Source: Arabidopsis thaliana
Lineage: Eukaryota; Streptophyta; Magnoliopsida; Brassicales; Brassicaceae
Length of the DNA stretch: 64,000 nucleotides
Assembly: GCF_000001735.4 (NCBI RefSeq)
Contig: NC_003071.7
Location: 18,079,443-18,143,442, forward strand
Direction: 5' to 3'
Positions 24,376 to 35,141 of the stretch are shown here, piece after piece. The translations under genes were made by a program, and so were the position numbers. The notes under the pieces are model-generated. The model worked only from the letters and a program-made list of their open reading frames with translations, had not been told where the DNA came from and ran no database searches. Every line of letters begins with the position of its first letter. Position 1 is the first letter of the stretch.

Positions 24376-25103
24376 TTACTTAGCAAATTCATATATGCAA
24401 CATTCATAACCTGTCGAAAAGAGTTGATTTGAGGTCAGATAAAAGAAAAAAAATTCATACAACTGTTTATAAAATAAAGAGGAAGAGATATATAAAACTC
24501 ACTAGGATCAGTTACGCTAATTATACCAGAGCCTTCGAAATCGCATTTCGAATACTGTCTTCCTTGATTTTGGTAATAAAGATTCATGACGACAGAAGCT
24601 GAATTATAGAGATTAATCGGATCATAACAGGCACCTCCTTCCGATACAACCTCACAATGGACACTCGAATTCGAACACACGTTGTTTAAGTTCTTTACAA
24701 GTTGTTTGATCGGCGTGCCAGGCTTAGCCACACACCAACTCCCTTGGCCCTACAACATAGAGCAAACTCAAAAGGATATAAAAACCATATGATGATTCAT
24801 TGTTGTTTGCTCTTTTTTAGTTTCGTTATCTTTTATGAGCAGTCTTACCGGTGCTTGTGCATTGACTCTCATGAAACTTCCTACTGTAAGAGAAACATAG
24901 AAATAAATCTTTTTAACAATAAAGAACATGGAAACAAATCTAACAATCAACTAAAGACTTGAAGATAATATTCTAAAATCCCACATATATAACAATCAAT
25001 ATTGATAGATAGATTCAATCAACATAATCAAACTGATGGTTAGATTACCTGATGAGATGCATAACAAGATGATGAAAGGAAACCATATTTGTGCTTTAGG
25101 CAT
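24376..25103 (-). CDS. Small secreted X8-domain protein
   Basis: Four exons, 25049-25103, 24849-24883, 24503-24749 and 24376-24410, 123 residues. Signal peptide (about 1-27), then a single X8 (CBM43-like) domain: GSWCVAKPGT start, SEGGACYDPINLY, and NLYYQNQGRQYSKCDFEGSG. The six-cysteine pattern is complete only when the tiny last exon (SYECCIYEFAK) is added. X8 domains bind beta-1,3-glucan in callose-associated proteins. There is no GPI-anchor tail, so this is likely a free apoplastic protein. It is a head-to-head duplicate of the next gene. Probably AT2G43660. Confidence 0.85.
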
Positions 25104-25702
25104 ATTTGTTTTTGTTTGATGTCTTTGTCAGAATTGCACAAAAATTCTAGAAATTTTGTGTGTTGATATAAACGGCTATACATACATAACCACATATATA
25201 TACTTTGCCTTAGGTCACAGTCACACTAGCCCTAATATCACAAATACCAAACATAATTAAGCCCAAAAATATATATAAAAGGCCCAATTGTTTCAAAATT
25301 GGTATGTCTGATTTCAAAGTGAAAGGATTTCTAAATCATCCAGATTTAACTTATAGTAGGAAATCTTTTTCTTTTATTATTTATAGTAGGGAATCGTTTT
25401 CTTTTATCACTTAATAAATACATTTTTATCTCTTATAGTAAGAAATCTTTTAAGAATTTTGAGAAATATCCATTCTACTGTATATGTAATTTGTTGATAC
25501 AATTTCTTTTAATAATAATAATGAACTTTTGCAAAATTTGACAAATAAATATATCAGATACTAAATATAAATATTCAATCACATAATGCTTTTTATTTTG
25601 TAATATCTATATTATTTCTCTCTCTCTCTCTCTCCCTGTATATATAGATCGGTTTAACCTAGTTTTATAGCAAAGCTGTAGACGAGCTTTCAGACGTCAA
25701 AC
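25104..25702. promoter_or_regulatory. Shared promoter of the divergent X8 pair
   Basis: 600 bp between two head-to-head X8 genes. A (TC)n microsatellite occupies about 25616-25635, roughly 70 bases before the plus-strand ATG, with a TATATATA stretch just after it. GGCCCA-type motifs lie near 25280-25285. Assignment of individual elements is inference. Confidence 0.45.
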
Positions 25703-26432
25703 ATGGCTAAAGCACAAATATGTCTTTGTTTCATCATTTTCTTATACCTCTGGCCAGGTAATCACAACTATAATCATGATGTTAATTAGTATAATATAAT
25801 TGGTATGTAGCGATGCATACATACGGGTTTATATATAGATCATTTAATAATCTTATATTAATTGTAATCTTTTCCAAGTACTGTAACAATTTAGTTTCAT
25901 TTCCATGTTTCTCTTACAGAAGGAAATTTCATCAAAGTCACCAAGGCAGATGTAAGAACATAAGTGAAATAACCAAGTTATAAAATGTTTTGTTTATTCT
26001 TTTTCTTTTTTTTTGTCTTTTCTTGTAATGAACTTTGGGTTTGATCTTTGTTACAGCGCTCGGCCGGAGATTGGTGCGTTGCTAAACCTTCTACGGATAA
26101 CGAAAGGCTTCAAGAAAACATAAACTTCGCGTGTTCGAAAATCGATTGTCAGATTATCTCGGAAGGAGGTGCATGTTATTTACCAGATAGTATCATTAGT
26201 CGTGCTTCTGTTGCCATGAATCTTTATTACCAAGCTCAAGGAAGACATTTTTGGAACTGCAATTTTGAAGGCTCTGGTCTCATCGGCATAACTGATCCTA
26301 GTGAGTTTTCTTTTTATATTTTTTTCCTCTAAACAACTATGGAACTATTATTATGTCTGATATCATATCAATTTTTATTTATTTTCCACATTTACAGGCT
26401 ATGGAAGTTGCATTTATCAATTTCGTAAGTAA
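25703..26432 (+). CDS. Small secreted X8-domain protein
   Basis: Four exons, 25703-25757, 25920-25951, 26057-26300 and 26398-26432, 121 residues, with intron positions matching the minus-strand copy. It starts MAKAQIC and continues through a hydrophobic leader (about 1-20); the X8 domain follows (GDWCVAKPST, ISEGGACYLPDS, NLYYQAQGRHFWNCNFEGSG) and ends SYGSCIYQFRK. Likely beta-1,3-glucan binding in the cell wall; no catalytic domain or GPI signal. Probably AT2G43670. Confidence 0.85.
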
Positions 26433-27264
26433 AACATATCAAGGTTCGATCTTGTTGCAAGAAGTTAGAGGACTGTATCTGAAATTTCCTATTTAAAATC
26501 TAATGTTTGGATGTTTTAATTGGATTTCTCAACAGTTAAATGTTTGAGCCTAGATATGTGTATGCCATTGTTAAAGCAATATAATTTAATTTACTGATCA
26601 ATACTTCGCATCTATTCAATATTAATATTAACTAACATATACCAGTATAAATACATTAGATGTGAATTGTTTAATGTTTTTGCCTATAAATAGATGTATA
26701 GTACTATAGTTTGATTTTCTTGCCAACAACACCTAAACATTAAGTTTTCTACAGTTTTCAACAAGAGATATGGCTGTAGATCACCTAATTGTGTTGTGTT
26801 TAATTATCAGTTGAGGGTAGATATAGTTTTCTAATTGTGTGTAAATATTTATATCTTAGCATCATATCGACCAAAGATTAATCCATATTAGCCACACATA
26901 GATATTGTGTAATATAGGTAGGGTTAGGTTAGGTCCTAATGCGGAAAAAAGAATTATTAAATCACACACACGACCAAATGTGGCAGCATATGAAAACGGG
27001 TTATAGTGGGAAGGAATGTGGGAAGAATCAATTAGTTGAAATATTTTATTATTCTTGCTTGAATGTATTCCAAAGTATAATTATATGCGTTTTTAACACT
27101 AATTAGTAAATCATTTTTCCAAGTCCCTAAACGATACATTACATTTGATTCGCATGTCTTCCTCTTAGACCAAGAACAAGGTCGAGTTTTTTGTCAACAG
27201 AAATCTTCTCCCCGAAACATGAAACAACTTATAGAGCAAAAGATAAATATTATGAACTTTAATT
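26433..27264. other. Intergenic, no gene seen
   Basis: AT-rich sequence downstream of the second X8 gene. The first part is its 3' UTR. Confidence 0.5.
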
Positions 27265-27581
27265 GCCCAAGCATCTGTGATCCAGTGGTGGGAGAAGATT
27301 TGGGGAAGGGTGAAACTTTCAGAGCTGGGTTCGATCCTCCCTGGAAACAAAAATCACATTTGTTTGGAAAGTCTGTCAGTTGGGCTTTAGCCCAATTGGT
27401 TTACCTGGTAGTCAGAAATGCAGGCGGCCTGACTACCCCCTGGCATTAGTCGGAAAGCATCCAAATTCGGGACAGACAGTGTGGTGGTCTTTCGGGGAGA
27501 AGTCCACTCTGAAGTATTTCGGTGCATTTCTACTGAGGCTGACCGGATCAGCCGATAAAGTTTATAAAATAAAATAAATAA
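27265..27581 (+). mobile_element. tRNA-derived SINE with flanking target duplication
   Basis: A 317-bp insertion starting GCCCAAGCATCTGTGATCCA. Pol III promoter-like A box (TGATCCAGTGGTGG, about 27279-27292) and B box (GGTTCGATCC, 27328-27337) sit at tRNA-like spacing. The 3' end is an A-rich tail (AAAATAAAATAAATAAA). The 13-base sequence ATGAACTTTAATT flanks both sides (27252-27264 and 27582-27594), the mark of LINE-type target-primed insertion. It is non-coding; I do not assign a family name. Confidence 0.82.
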
Positions 27582-27594
27582 ATGAACTTTAATT

Positions 27595-28860
27595 AACCAG
27601 AAAATGTAGAAACAAAAAATCTTACTAAACCTATGACCAAAAAAAAAAAAAAAAAAAAGTTGTGGAGTAAGAAGTATGAAGCGTTTTATCCAACATATCC
27701 CAGAGGAGAACAGTGATTGGTCGATGTCACGTGAAATAACATTTGGCAAATAGTGCACAAATTAATGAAGGCAAGAAAGTGAGACCAGACGCGAGATGTG
27801 AGCGCGTATGAAGAAACATGATGAGACAACAAAGAGAATCAACCTCGTCTATGAAAATTTCTTCAGATTCTCTTCTCATTGCGATACCAAACAAAAACTC
27901 GTAGTATATTTTTGTTGGTCGTTTTTGTACAAAATATATAAAAAGCAAACTGTCGCAATTATGGTTTGTATATTATACACCAGATAAACAAATCAGAATC
28001 TCTCCACTAAACCTAATATATTTTAAAATTTTGATAAGTCTATATACTTTTTTGGCGGGGACAACCGGATAGTTCTTCTTTGAGACTTCTGGCTTTTTTT
28101 TCTCTTGATGATAATAAGAAACTGTATGAATATTTGAAAATGCCTTATGACGTTTTCTTACCAAAAAAAAAAGGCAAAGGAACTACAAAAGATAGCTTAA
28201 ACAAATTTAGACAATTCATGTGGCCTTACCTTAAGTATTTTAGTGATGATACGATTTTAAAATTATTAGTGCCATTCTATCATGTTCTATACTATATAAA
28301 ATATTCATTCAATATTGATTTCATAGTTAAAGTTTACACCAAAAAATTGACATCACATCCTATCAGCTACGGAAATGGTTACCAACACAAAATAGTATAT
28401 CTATGTCCTATATATATATAGGAATTTAAGACAAAGCAATATTAGTCTACTTTTGGAGGAGATGAAAAGTTACAAGAAGTCTCCCTATAAAACACTATTA
28501 ATGAACCAAAAACAATCTACTAATCAAACTTATAGTCTACTAGAGGTACTTTGTTACCGTTTGGTTAGGGATGAGTTTCAACGTTTGTGGTGGTTACAAT
28601 GAAGGTAAAAGTAATAGGCCCAAGACATTGAGTGATAAAGTGACTAACTCTTTCTCTTTCTTCATGATGATAAATCGATTTGATTAATTCCAAAAAGGAA
28701 GTAGGAAAGAAAAAGTTTCGAAATTCATCGCAATACCAACTAGACCCAGATCCAAAGTTGCAGACTTTTCAAAGTAATTTACCCACACACACTCTAAAAA
28801 GGATGGGTTAGAGAAGACTAATTATTTTTCTTAATAGCCAATTAAAATAGTATTTCTTTA
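27595..28860. other. Intergenic, no gene seen
   Basis: AT-rich spacer with a run of about 20 A at 27638-27658. The 113-codon ORF at 28080-28421 has no signal, domain or splice support and is not called. Confidence 0.5.
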
Positions 28861-29859
28861 TTGTGTGTTTGCGTTAGAAAAAGATATGAGAGCTGAGAGA
28901 GAGAGAGAGGAAGCAGAGGATAGACAGAGAGAAAAGGGAAAATTACCAGACAAGAGTTCTTCTTTCTTCTCTCTGCCTGCTTCTTTTTCCTCTCTTTTCT
29001 CTCTCTCTCTCTTTCTTTGTGAAAATCTAGAAGAAGAGAAAGCTACAAAAATCTCAACATCGAGGTATGTTATTCGTGTTTGCTTACCTAGGAGATGATT
29101 TAAGTTCTGTTTCTTGATTTTTCACTTTCTGGTTTTCTGGGGTGTTTCAAAAGATCTGTCTTTTTTTGTTCTCTTTGATGTCTCTAGTCTTGTTGGGATG
29201 TGAAACACATGATTTTCGAGGAGTAGAGAGAGACAGAGAGAAATTAAGGGAAAGAGCTCACTTGTGTGACTTGTTCTGTGAGAAAATTCTCTAAGCAAAA
29301 TTCTCAATTTTTTCAGCTTCTTTCTAATTTATGCATATTAAAATTCAGAGCTTTTACACTTGAAAGTTGTCATCTTTGTCTCAGTCTCTCTCTCTCTCTC
29401 TCGTTTGCATAGAAGAAACAATTTTTGTGTTGATTTAGTCAGTTCACCTAATCTGAAGAGAAGTTAAAAAGTTTGGCTAAGATTTGTCAAAAAGTTAAAA
29501 CTTCCTTTTCATGGAAGCTCAACAACTTAATCTCTTTGGCAGTTTCCTTATCTTAGTTTCTTTGGATCTGCCTTTGATTTTCTTTCATTTGTCTTTTAAC
29601 TGCAGTTTCCAATTTGGTTCATGCAGGTAAGAGTTTTGGCTACAGAGCAACCATGCTAACTTGCGCCTTCTCCCAAAATCTTATCCACTAATCTCGGTAA
29701 GCAATACTTCTGTTCTGATGATCAATACACAACTGTACTAGTCTTGAAGTTTCTCCATGCATAGATCTTAGAACTACCATAAAGGTTAATCCTTTGAGCC
29801 TGAAACAAAGGTTTGAGTTCTGTTTGATTGTGACAGGTAAGGAAAGTGATGTTGGCAAA
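28861..29859 (+). promoter_or_regulatory. Leader region of IQD14 with GA/TC-rich stretches and probable 5' UTR introns
   Basis: GA-rich (28888-28915) and TC-rich (28970-29010, 29380-29402) runs typical of plant 5' UTRs. Candidate splice sites (donor near 29064, CGAG|GTATG; acceptor near 29627, ATGCAG|GTAAG) and a final acceptor near 29837 imply that the leader is spliced. The exact transcript was not resolvable. Confidence 0.45.
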
Positions 29860-32145
29860 ATGGTGAAGAAAGGAAGTTGGTTTTCTGCTATCAAAAGGGT
29901 TTTTACTCCACATTCCAAAGAGAAGCTAGCCAATGTAAGCTGGTTACTCCTTACTGGATTTTCTTAGCTTGCAAAAATGTTTTATTACAGAGTTTTTGAT
30001 GAGAGATACTTTGGCTCTTGGTGATCTTTTTATGCAGCAGGAACCAGAGAGAAAGAGTGGCAAAGAAAAGAAGAAGAAAGGTTTTGGGAAGCTAAGGCAT
30101 GGCGAGACCAATTCATTTCTTCCCATCTTCAGAGAGCCTAGTAGTATCGAAAAGATCTTGGGCGAGGCTGAGAGAGATCACAATCTTGTCTTCAGGCCTC
30201 CTACTCCTGATCGACCAAATCCATATTCAGCCTCTCCTCCTCCGAGGCCTGCTTCTCCTCGGGTTGCTTCCCCAAGACCAACTTCTCCAAGAGTTGCCTC
30301 ACCACGAGTCCCTTCTCCAAGAGCTGAAGTTCCAAGAACCCTTTCACCAAAGCCTCCTTCTCCAAGAGCTGAAGTTCCAAGATCCCTTTCACCAAAGCCT
30401 CCTTCTCCAAGAGCTGACCTTCCAAGATCACTTTCGCCAAAGCCCTTTGATCGATCGAAGCCATCATCAGCCTCTGCTAATGCCCCTCCTACTCTTAGGC
30501 CTGCTTCTACTCGAGTTCCTTCTCAGAGAATTACACCTCACAGTGTTCCTTCTCCAAGACCAAGTTCACCAAGAGGTGCCTCCCCACAAGCCATCTCTTC
30601 AAAGCCGCCTTCTCCAAGAGCAGAGCCACCAACATTGGACACTCCAAGACCTCCCTCTCCAAGAGCTGCTTCTCTAAGAGCAGACCCACCAAGATTGGAT
30701 GCTGCACGACCCACCACGCCTAGGCCTCCTTCTCCACTAGCAGACGCACCAAGATTGGATGCTCCACGACCCACTACGCCTAAGCCGCCTTCTCCAAGAT
30801 CAGACCCGCCAAGATTGGATGCTCCAAGACCCACTACGCCTAAGCCCCCTTCTCCAAGATCGGTTTCTCCTAGGGCTGTGCAGCGGCGGGAGATTGTTTA
30901 TAGACCAGAGCCAACGCTTCCGGTCCAACATGCTTCTGCAACAAAGATTCAAGGAGCTTTCAGAGGTTACATGGTACGTATACACATTCTTTGTTTCTCT
31001 ATCAAGATTTGTCCATTACACTTCCATTTCCAAGACAAGGAAGTTATATTGACCTGAATGAAACAGGCAAGGAAGAGTTTCAGAGCTCTCAAAGGTCTAG
31101 TCAGACTTCAAGGTGTGGTGAGAGGATACAGCGTGAAGCGGCAGACGATAAATGCAATGAAGTACATGCAGCAAGTGGTCCGTGTTCAATCCCAAATCCA
31201 GTCACGTCGCATCAAAATGTTGGAAAACCAAGCCCAGGTAGAGAAAGATGAAGCCAAATGGGCTGCGTCTGAAGCTGGTAATGATAATTGGGATGACAGT
31301 GTGCTGACAAAAGAGGAAAGGGATTCAAGATCACAAAGAAAGACTGACGCAATCATCAAGAGAGAAAGATCCATGGCCTATGCATATTCTCGCAAGGTAA
31401 TACTCAATCCTTCTTCATGCCATCATCATGTTGATGTACATTTTAAGTCTTTTCCAACGTATCTATCTCTGTGCAGTTGTGGAAGAACAGTCCTAAGTCT
31501 ACTCAGGACAATCGTTCTTTCCCTCAATGGTGGAACTGGGTGGACCGGCAGAATCCTCTTGCTAGTCCTGCACCGAGCTATAGCCAACCACAAAGAGATT
31601 TCAGGCTAACACCATCAAGACTGTGCCCAAGTCCTCTGTCTCAGTCAAGCAAACAACACCATATCAGGCTTGACAACCACTTTGACACTTCAACACCCAG
31701 ATCGTCAAGATCCACTTTTCACACTCCCTCCAGACCCATCCACACAGGGACATCAAGATACTCAAGAGGAAGACTAAGAGGTCAAGATTCTCCTTTCAAG
31801 GATGATGATAGCCTCACAAGCTGCCCTCCATTCCCTAGCTACATGGCTCCAACAGTCTCTGCCAAAGCAAAAGTTAGACCAAACAGCAATCCAAAGGAGA
31901 GAGTGATGGGTACACCAGTCAGCGAGAAGAGGAGAATGTCGTATCCCCCCACGCAAGATACGTTTAGATGGAACAAAGGGTCATTGGTCATGAGCAACAG
32001 CAGCAGCCACAGAGGTCCTGGTTCACCTGGAGGTGTGGTTCTTGAGAAGCACAAGACACTTAAATCAGTAGGAAATTTGAGCATTGGTTCCACTGCCTCC
32101 ATGGCAACAACAGTTGGGAGAAAGGAATTTAACAGATTTGTGTGA
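29860..32145 (+). CDS. IQD14: IQ67-domain protein (calmodulin-binding scaffold)
   Basis: Four coding exons, 29860-29934, 30041-30973, 31067-31396 and 31477-32145, 668 residues. Begins MVKKGSWFSAIKRVFTPHSK, the conserved IQD N-terminus. A ~230-residue Pro/Ser/Arg-rich region of PPSPRA-type repeats follows, then the IQ67 domain (about 320-390: ATKIQGAFRGYM|ARKSF, LVRLQGVVRG, QVVRVQSQIQSRR), split by a phase-0 intron after GYM as in the whole family. The C-terminus is basic and Ser-rich and carries the DUF4005-like block. IQDs bind calmodulin and associate with microtubules, plasma membrane or nucleus. Exon 2 has a CAGCAG acceptor pair that could add one Gln. Probably AT2G43680. Confidence 0.93.
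30690..30870 (+). repeat. Three tandem 60-bp units inside IQD14 exon 2
   Basis: A 20-residue unit (AD/SDPPRLDAPRPTTPKPPSP type) repeats at an exact 60-base period, preceded by shorter repeats of SPRAEVPRTLSPKPP type at about 30310-30450. All units keep the reading frame. Confidence 0.8.
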
Positions 32146-33146
32146 TTTCTTTTGATTTGAACATTTTTCTTTGGGTTGTGTTGATTTTGAGTGTTGTAAC
32201 ATAATAAAAGGTAAAACAGAAAAACAAAAAAAACCGGAGGATTTGGTTTGAAGTAGAACTCTTAGAAATGATATGAGCATTAGACTTGGTAATACTAATG
32301 AAAAAAGTTGACACTTGAAGCAAATTCACAAGGGTAAAATGTATCTTACGGTTTTTAATGAAAGCTAAAGAGACTGTAGGGCTTCAACATTAGCTTGGGC
32401 TCGGGATGCTTCCCTCTGCAACTGGTTAAGCTACCACAGAACAGAGACTGTAGTCTGTAGGAGGGATTCAACATAGCTTTCTCAATGAGTTCCAATCATA
32501 TTCTCCTGAATTTACGAAAGAACCCTCTCGACTTAAATTATGATTAGGAGGCCTATATCTATCTAATGGGCCATAGTAGGCCCATTTAACTTCGGTGTTT
32601 CTTTTGCCTTTAACACTTCAGTCTACATCGATCCCTGAGTCCGCCGGCCGGTACGGGGACATTGCCGGGAATGAGTCACAGGTGACGAGAGGGTTATCGG
32701 AAGGAGGGCGAAACCATTCTACCCGAGGAATCTACTACGGCTGCGGTGGTGGTTTGTGTTTCTCCCTCTCTTTTCTATTATTTTTCGTTTTAATTAATTT
32801 ACTTTTTAGTCCTTCATATATATACTCAGTTATATTTTTGGCCCAAACTTCAAAAAATTAAGATTTCATCCTCGGCGTTACTTCTCTTGCCTGCTTATTC
32901 CTAACCGAAGTAGAAATGATCTCATGTTTGTAAAATAAGATCGTTGGTCTCAAACATTTGTTAAAAAATATATTCATGCCACTGCCAACTCTATGGCTCT
33001 CTGTTTAATAAAATATTTGCAGTTCTTGTGACTATTTCGTGTATCTGAAGTCCTCACTTGACTTTTTCCTTACTTATCACAGATTTTAACAACACAAAAT
33101 GTATAATCTTCTTCCCTCGTAAACCGCTCAATCAATCAATCAATCA
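32146..33146. other. Intergenic; promoter of the first lectin kinase, duplicated element
   Basis: IQD14 3' UTR, then from about 32,510 a stretch that recurs at about 35,575-35,900. It contains a palindromic pair ATGGGCC...GGCCCAT (32567-32586) and a broken short frame (ATGAGTCACAGGTGA, at 32670) that is open in the second copy. Confidence 0.6.
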
Positions 33147-35141
33147 ATGAGCATGTCTTGTAAAATCAACTGGTTGATGGTTCTGGTGATCATTGCTCTG
33201 TCTAATCTTGAAAGCTCACTTGGCAGGCTTGTTTTTGAGGGATCCGCCGGGTTAATGAATGGTTTCACGACGTTGACAAACACCAAGAAACACGCCTATG
33301 GTCAAGCCTTCAATGACGAGCCATTCCCTTTCAAGAATTCGGTCAACGGTAACATGACTTCGTTTTCATTTACCTTCTTCTTTGCTATCGTCCCTGAGCA
33401 TATAGACAAAGGTTCTCACGGTATAGCCTTTGTGATCTCTCCCACGAGAGGCATTCCTGGTGCATCCGCTGATCAGTACCTTGGTATCTTCAACGATACA
33501 AATGATGGAAATAGCTCCAACCATATCATTGCTGTGGAGCTTGATATACATAAAGACGATGAATTTGGTGACATTGATGATAACCATGTTGGTATCAATA
33601 TTAATGGTATGAGATCTATTGTATCTGCTCCTGCCGGTTATTATGATCAAAATGGTCAGTTCAAAAATCTTTCTTTAATCAGTGGAAATCTACTCCGAGT
33701 CACGATTTTGTATAGCCAGGAAGAAAAACAGCTTAATGTCACCTTATCACCAGCAGAGGAAGCTAATGTCCCAAAGTGGCCTCTTCTTTCACTGAACAAA
33801 GATTTGTCACCGTATCTTTCAAAGAATATGTATATCGGCTTCACAGCTTCCACTGGGTCGGTCGGAGCAATACATTACATGTGGATGTGGTATGTATTTA
33901 CCTTTATTATTGTTCCAAAACTGGATTTTGATATACCAACCTTTCCTCCATATCCCAAGGCAGAGTCTCAGGTAAAGCTGATAGTTCTTGTGACGTTCTT
34001 GACTTTGGCTCTCTTTGTTGCGCTTGCTGCATCAGCTTTAATTGTTTTCTTCTATAAGAGACATAAGAAACTTTTGGAGGTTCTCGAGGAATGGGAAGTC
34101 GAATGTGGACCACATAGGTTTTCTTACAAAGAACTCTTCAATGCCACAAATGGTTTCAAACAACTTCTCGGCGAAGGGGGGTTTGGTCCTGTCTTTAAAG
34201 GCACACTTTCAGGTTCAAATGCAAAGATTGCTGTTAAACGGGTTTCTCATGACTCAAGTCAAGGAATGAGAGAATTATTGGCCGAGATTTCGACTATTGG
34301 TCGGCTTAGACACCCCAATCTAGTCAGGCTTCTTGGTTATTGCAGATACAAAGAAGAGCTCTACTTGGTTTATGACTTTCTGCCCAATGGAAGCCTTGAC
34401 AAGTACCTTTACGGAACATCAGATCAAAAACAACTCTCTTGGAGTCAACGTTTCAAGATCATCAAAGATGTAGCCTCTGCACTCTCCTATCTCCATCATG
34501 GGTGGATACATGTCGTCATTCATAGAGACATCAAGCCAGCAAACGTGCTAATCGATGACAAGATGAATGCAAGTCTTGGAGATTTCGGATTGGCTAAGGT
34601 ATATGATCAAGGATATGATCCTCAAACCTCTAGAGTAGCTGGAACATTCGGGTACATGGCGCCAGAGATCATGAGAACCGGAAGACCAACTATGGGAACG
34701 GATGTTTACGCTTTTGGTATGTTTATGCTTGAAGTTTCTTGCGATAGAAAACTGTTTGAGCCACGAGCAGAGTCGGAAGAGGCTATTCTTACTAACTGGG
34801 CGATAAATTGTTGGGAAAACGGTGATATTGTAGAGGCAGCTACTGAAAGAATCCGACAAGATAATGATAAGGGACAGCTCGAGCTTGTTCTGAAGCTAGG
34901 AGTGTTATGTTCGCATGAGGCTGAAGAGGTTAGGCCGGATATGGCTACAGTTGTTAAGATTTTGAACGGAGTTTCTGAGCTTCCGGATAACCTGCTTGAT
35001 ATTGTTAGATCCGAGAAGTTGGAAAATTGGTACGAGAGGTACAGCAAAGTAATTGATCCGGTGACAACGGAGGAGTCCATAGGTAACTTGGCCATTACGG
35101 AACCGATACTTCCGTCAGGCAGACCCAGGTTGTTTCTCTAG
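33147..35141 (+). CDS. LECRK53: L-type lectin receptor kinase, clade V
   Basis: Intronless, 664 residues, plasma-membrane receptor kinase. Signal peptide (about 1-26), legume-lectin ectodomain (about 28-260), transmembrane helix (about 274-298), kinase (about 333-610). Kinase motifs are complete: LGEGGFG (about 339), AVKR, VIHRDIKPAN (about 456), DFGLAK (about 478), YMAPEI. The HRD Arg makes it an RD kinase. Legume-lectin receptor kinases sense extracellular or wall signals in immunity. The start has two close Met codons (MSM); the first is used. Tandem with a decayed copy and LECRK54. Probably AT2G43690 (LecRK-V.3). Confidence 0.95.
   Translation: MSMSCKINWLMVLVIIALSNLESSLGRLVFEGSAGLMNGFTTLTNTKKHAYGQAFNDEPFPFKNSVNGNMTSFSFTFFFAIVPEHIDKGSHGIAFVISPTRGIPGASADQYLGIFNDTNDGNSSNHIIAVELDIHKDDEFGDIDDNHVGININGMRSIVSAPAGYYDQNGQFKNLSLISGNLLRVTILYSQEEKQLNVTLSPAEEANVPKWPLLSLNKDLSPYLSKNMYIGFTASTGSVGAIHYMWMWYVFTFIIVPKLDFDIPTFPPYPKAESQVKLIVLVTFLTLALFVALAASALIVFFYKRHKKLLEVLEEWEVECGPHRFSYKELFNATNGFKQLLGEGGFGPVFKGTLSGSNAKIAVKRVSHDSSQGMRELLAEISTIGRLRHPNLVRLLGYCRYKEELYLVYDFLPNGSLDKYLYGTSDQKQLSWSQRFKIIKDVASALSYLHHGWIHVVIHRDIKPANVLIDDKMNASLGDFGLAKVYDQGYDPQTSRVAGTFGYMAPEIMRTGRPTMGTDVYAFGMFMLEVSCDRKLFEPRAESEEAILTNWAINCWENGDIVEAATERIRQDNDKGQLELVLKLGVLCSHEAEEVRPDMATVVKILNGVSELPDNLLDIVRSEKLENWYERYSKVIDPVTTEESIGNLAITEPILPSGRPRLFL

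Noticed and set aside
28080-28421. 113-codon ORF between the SINE and IQD14
   Set aside because: AT-biased codons, no domain, no promoter or splice context; consistent with chance.
30099-30677. Second-frame Leu/Gln-rich ORF and antisense ORFs inside IQD14
   Set aside because: By-product of the repeated CCTCCTTCTCCAAGA codons of the real frame.
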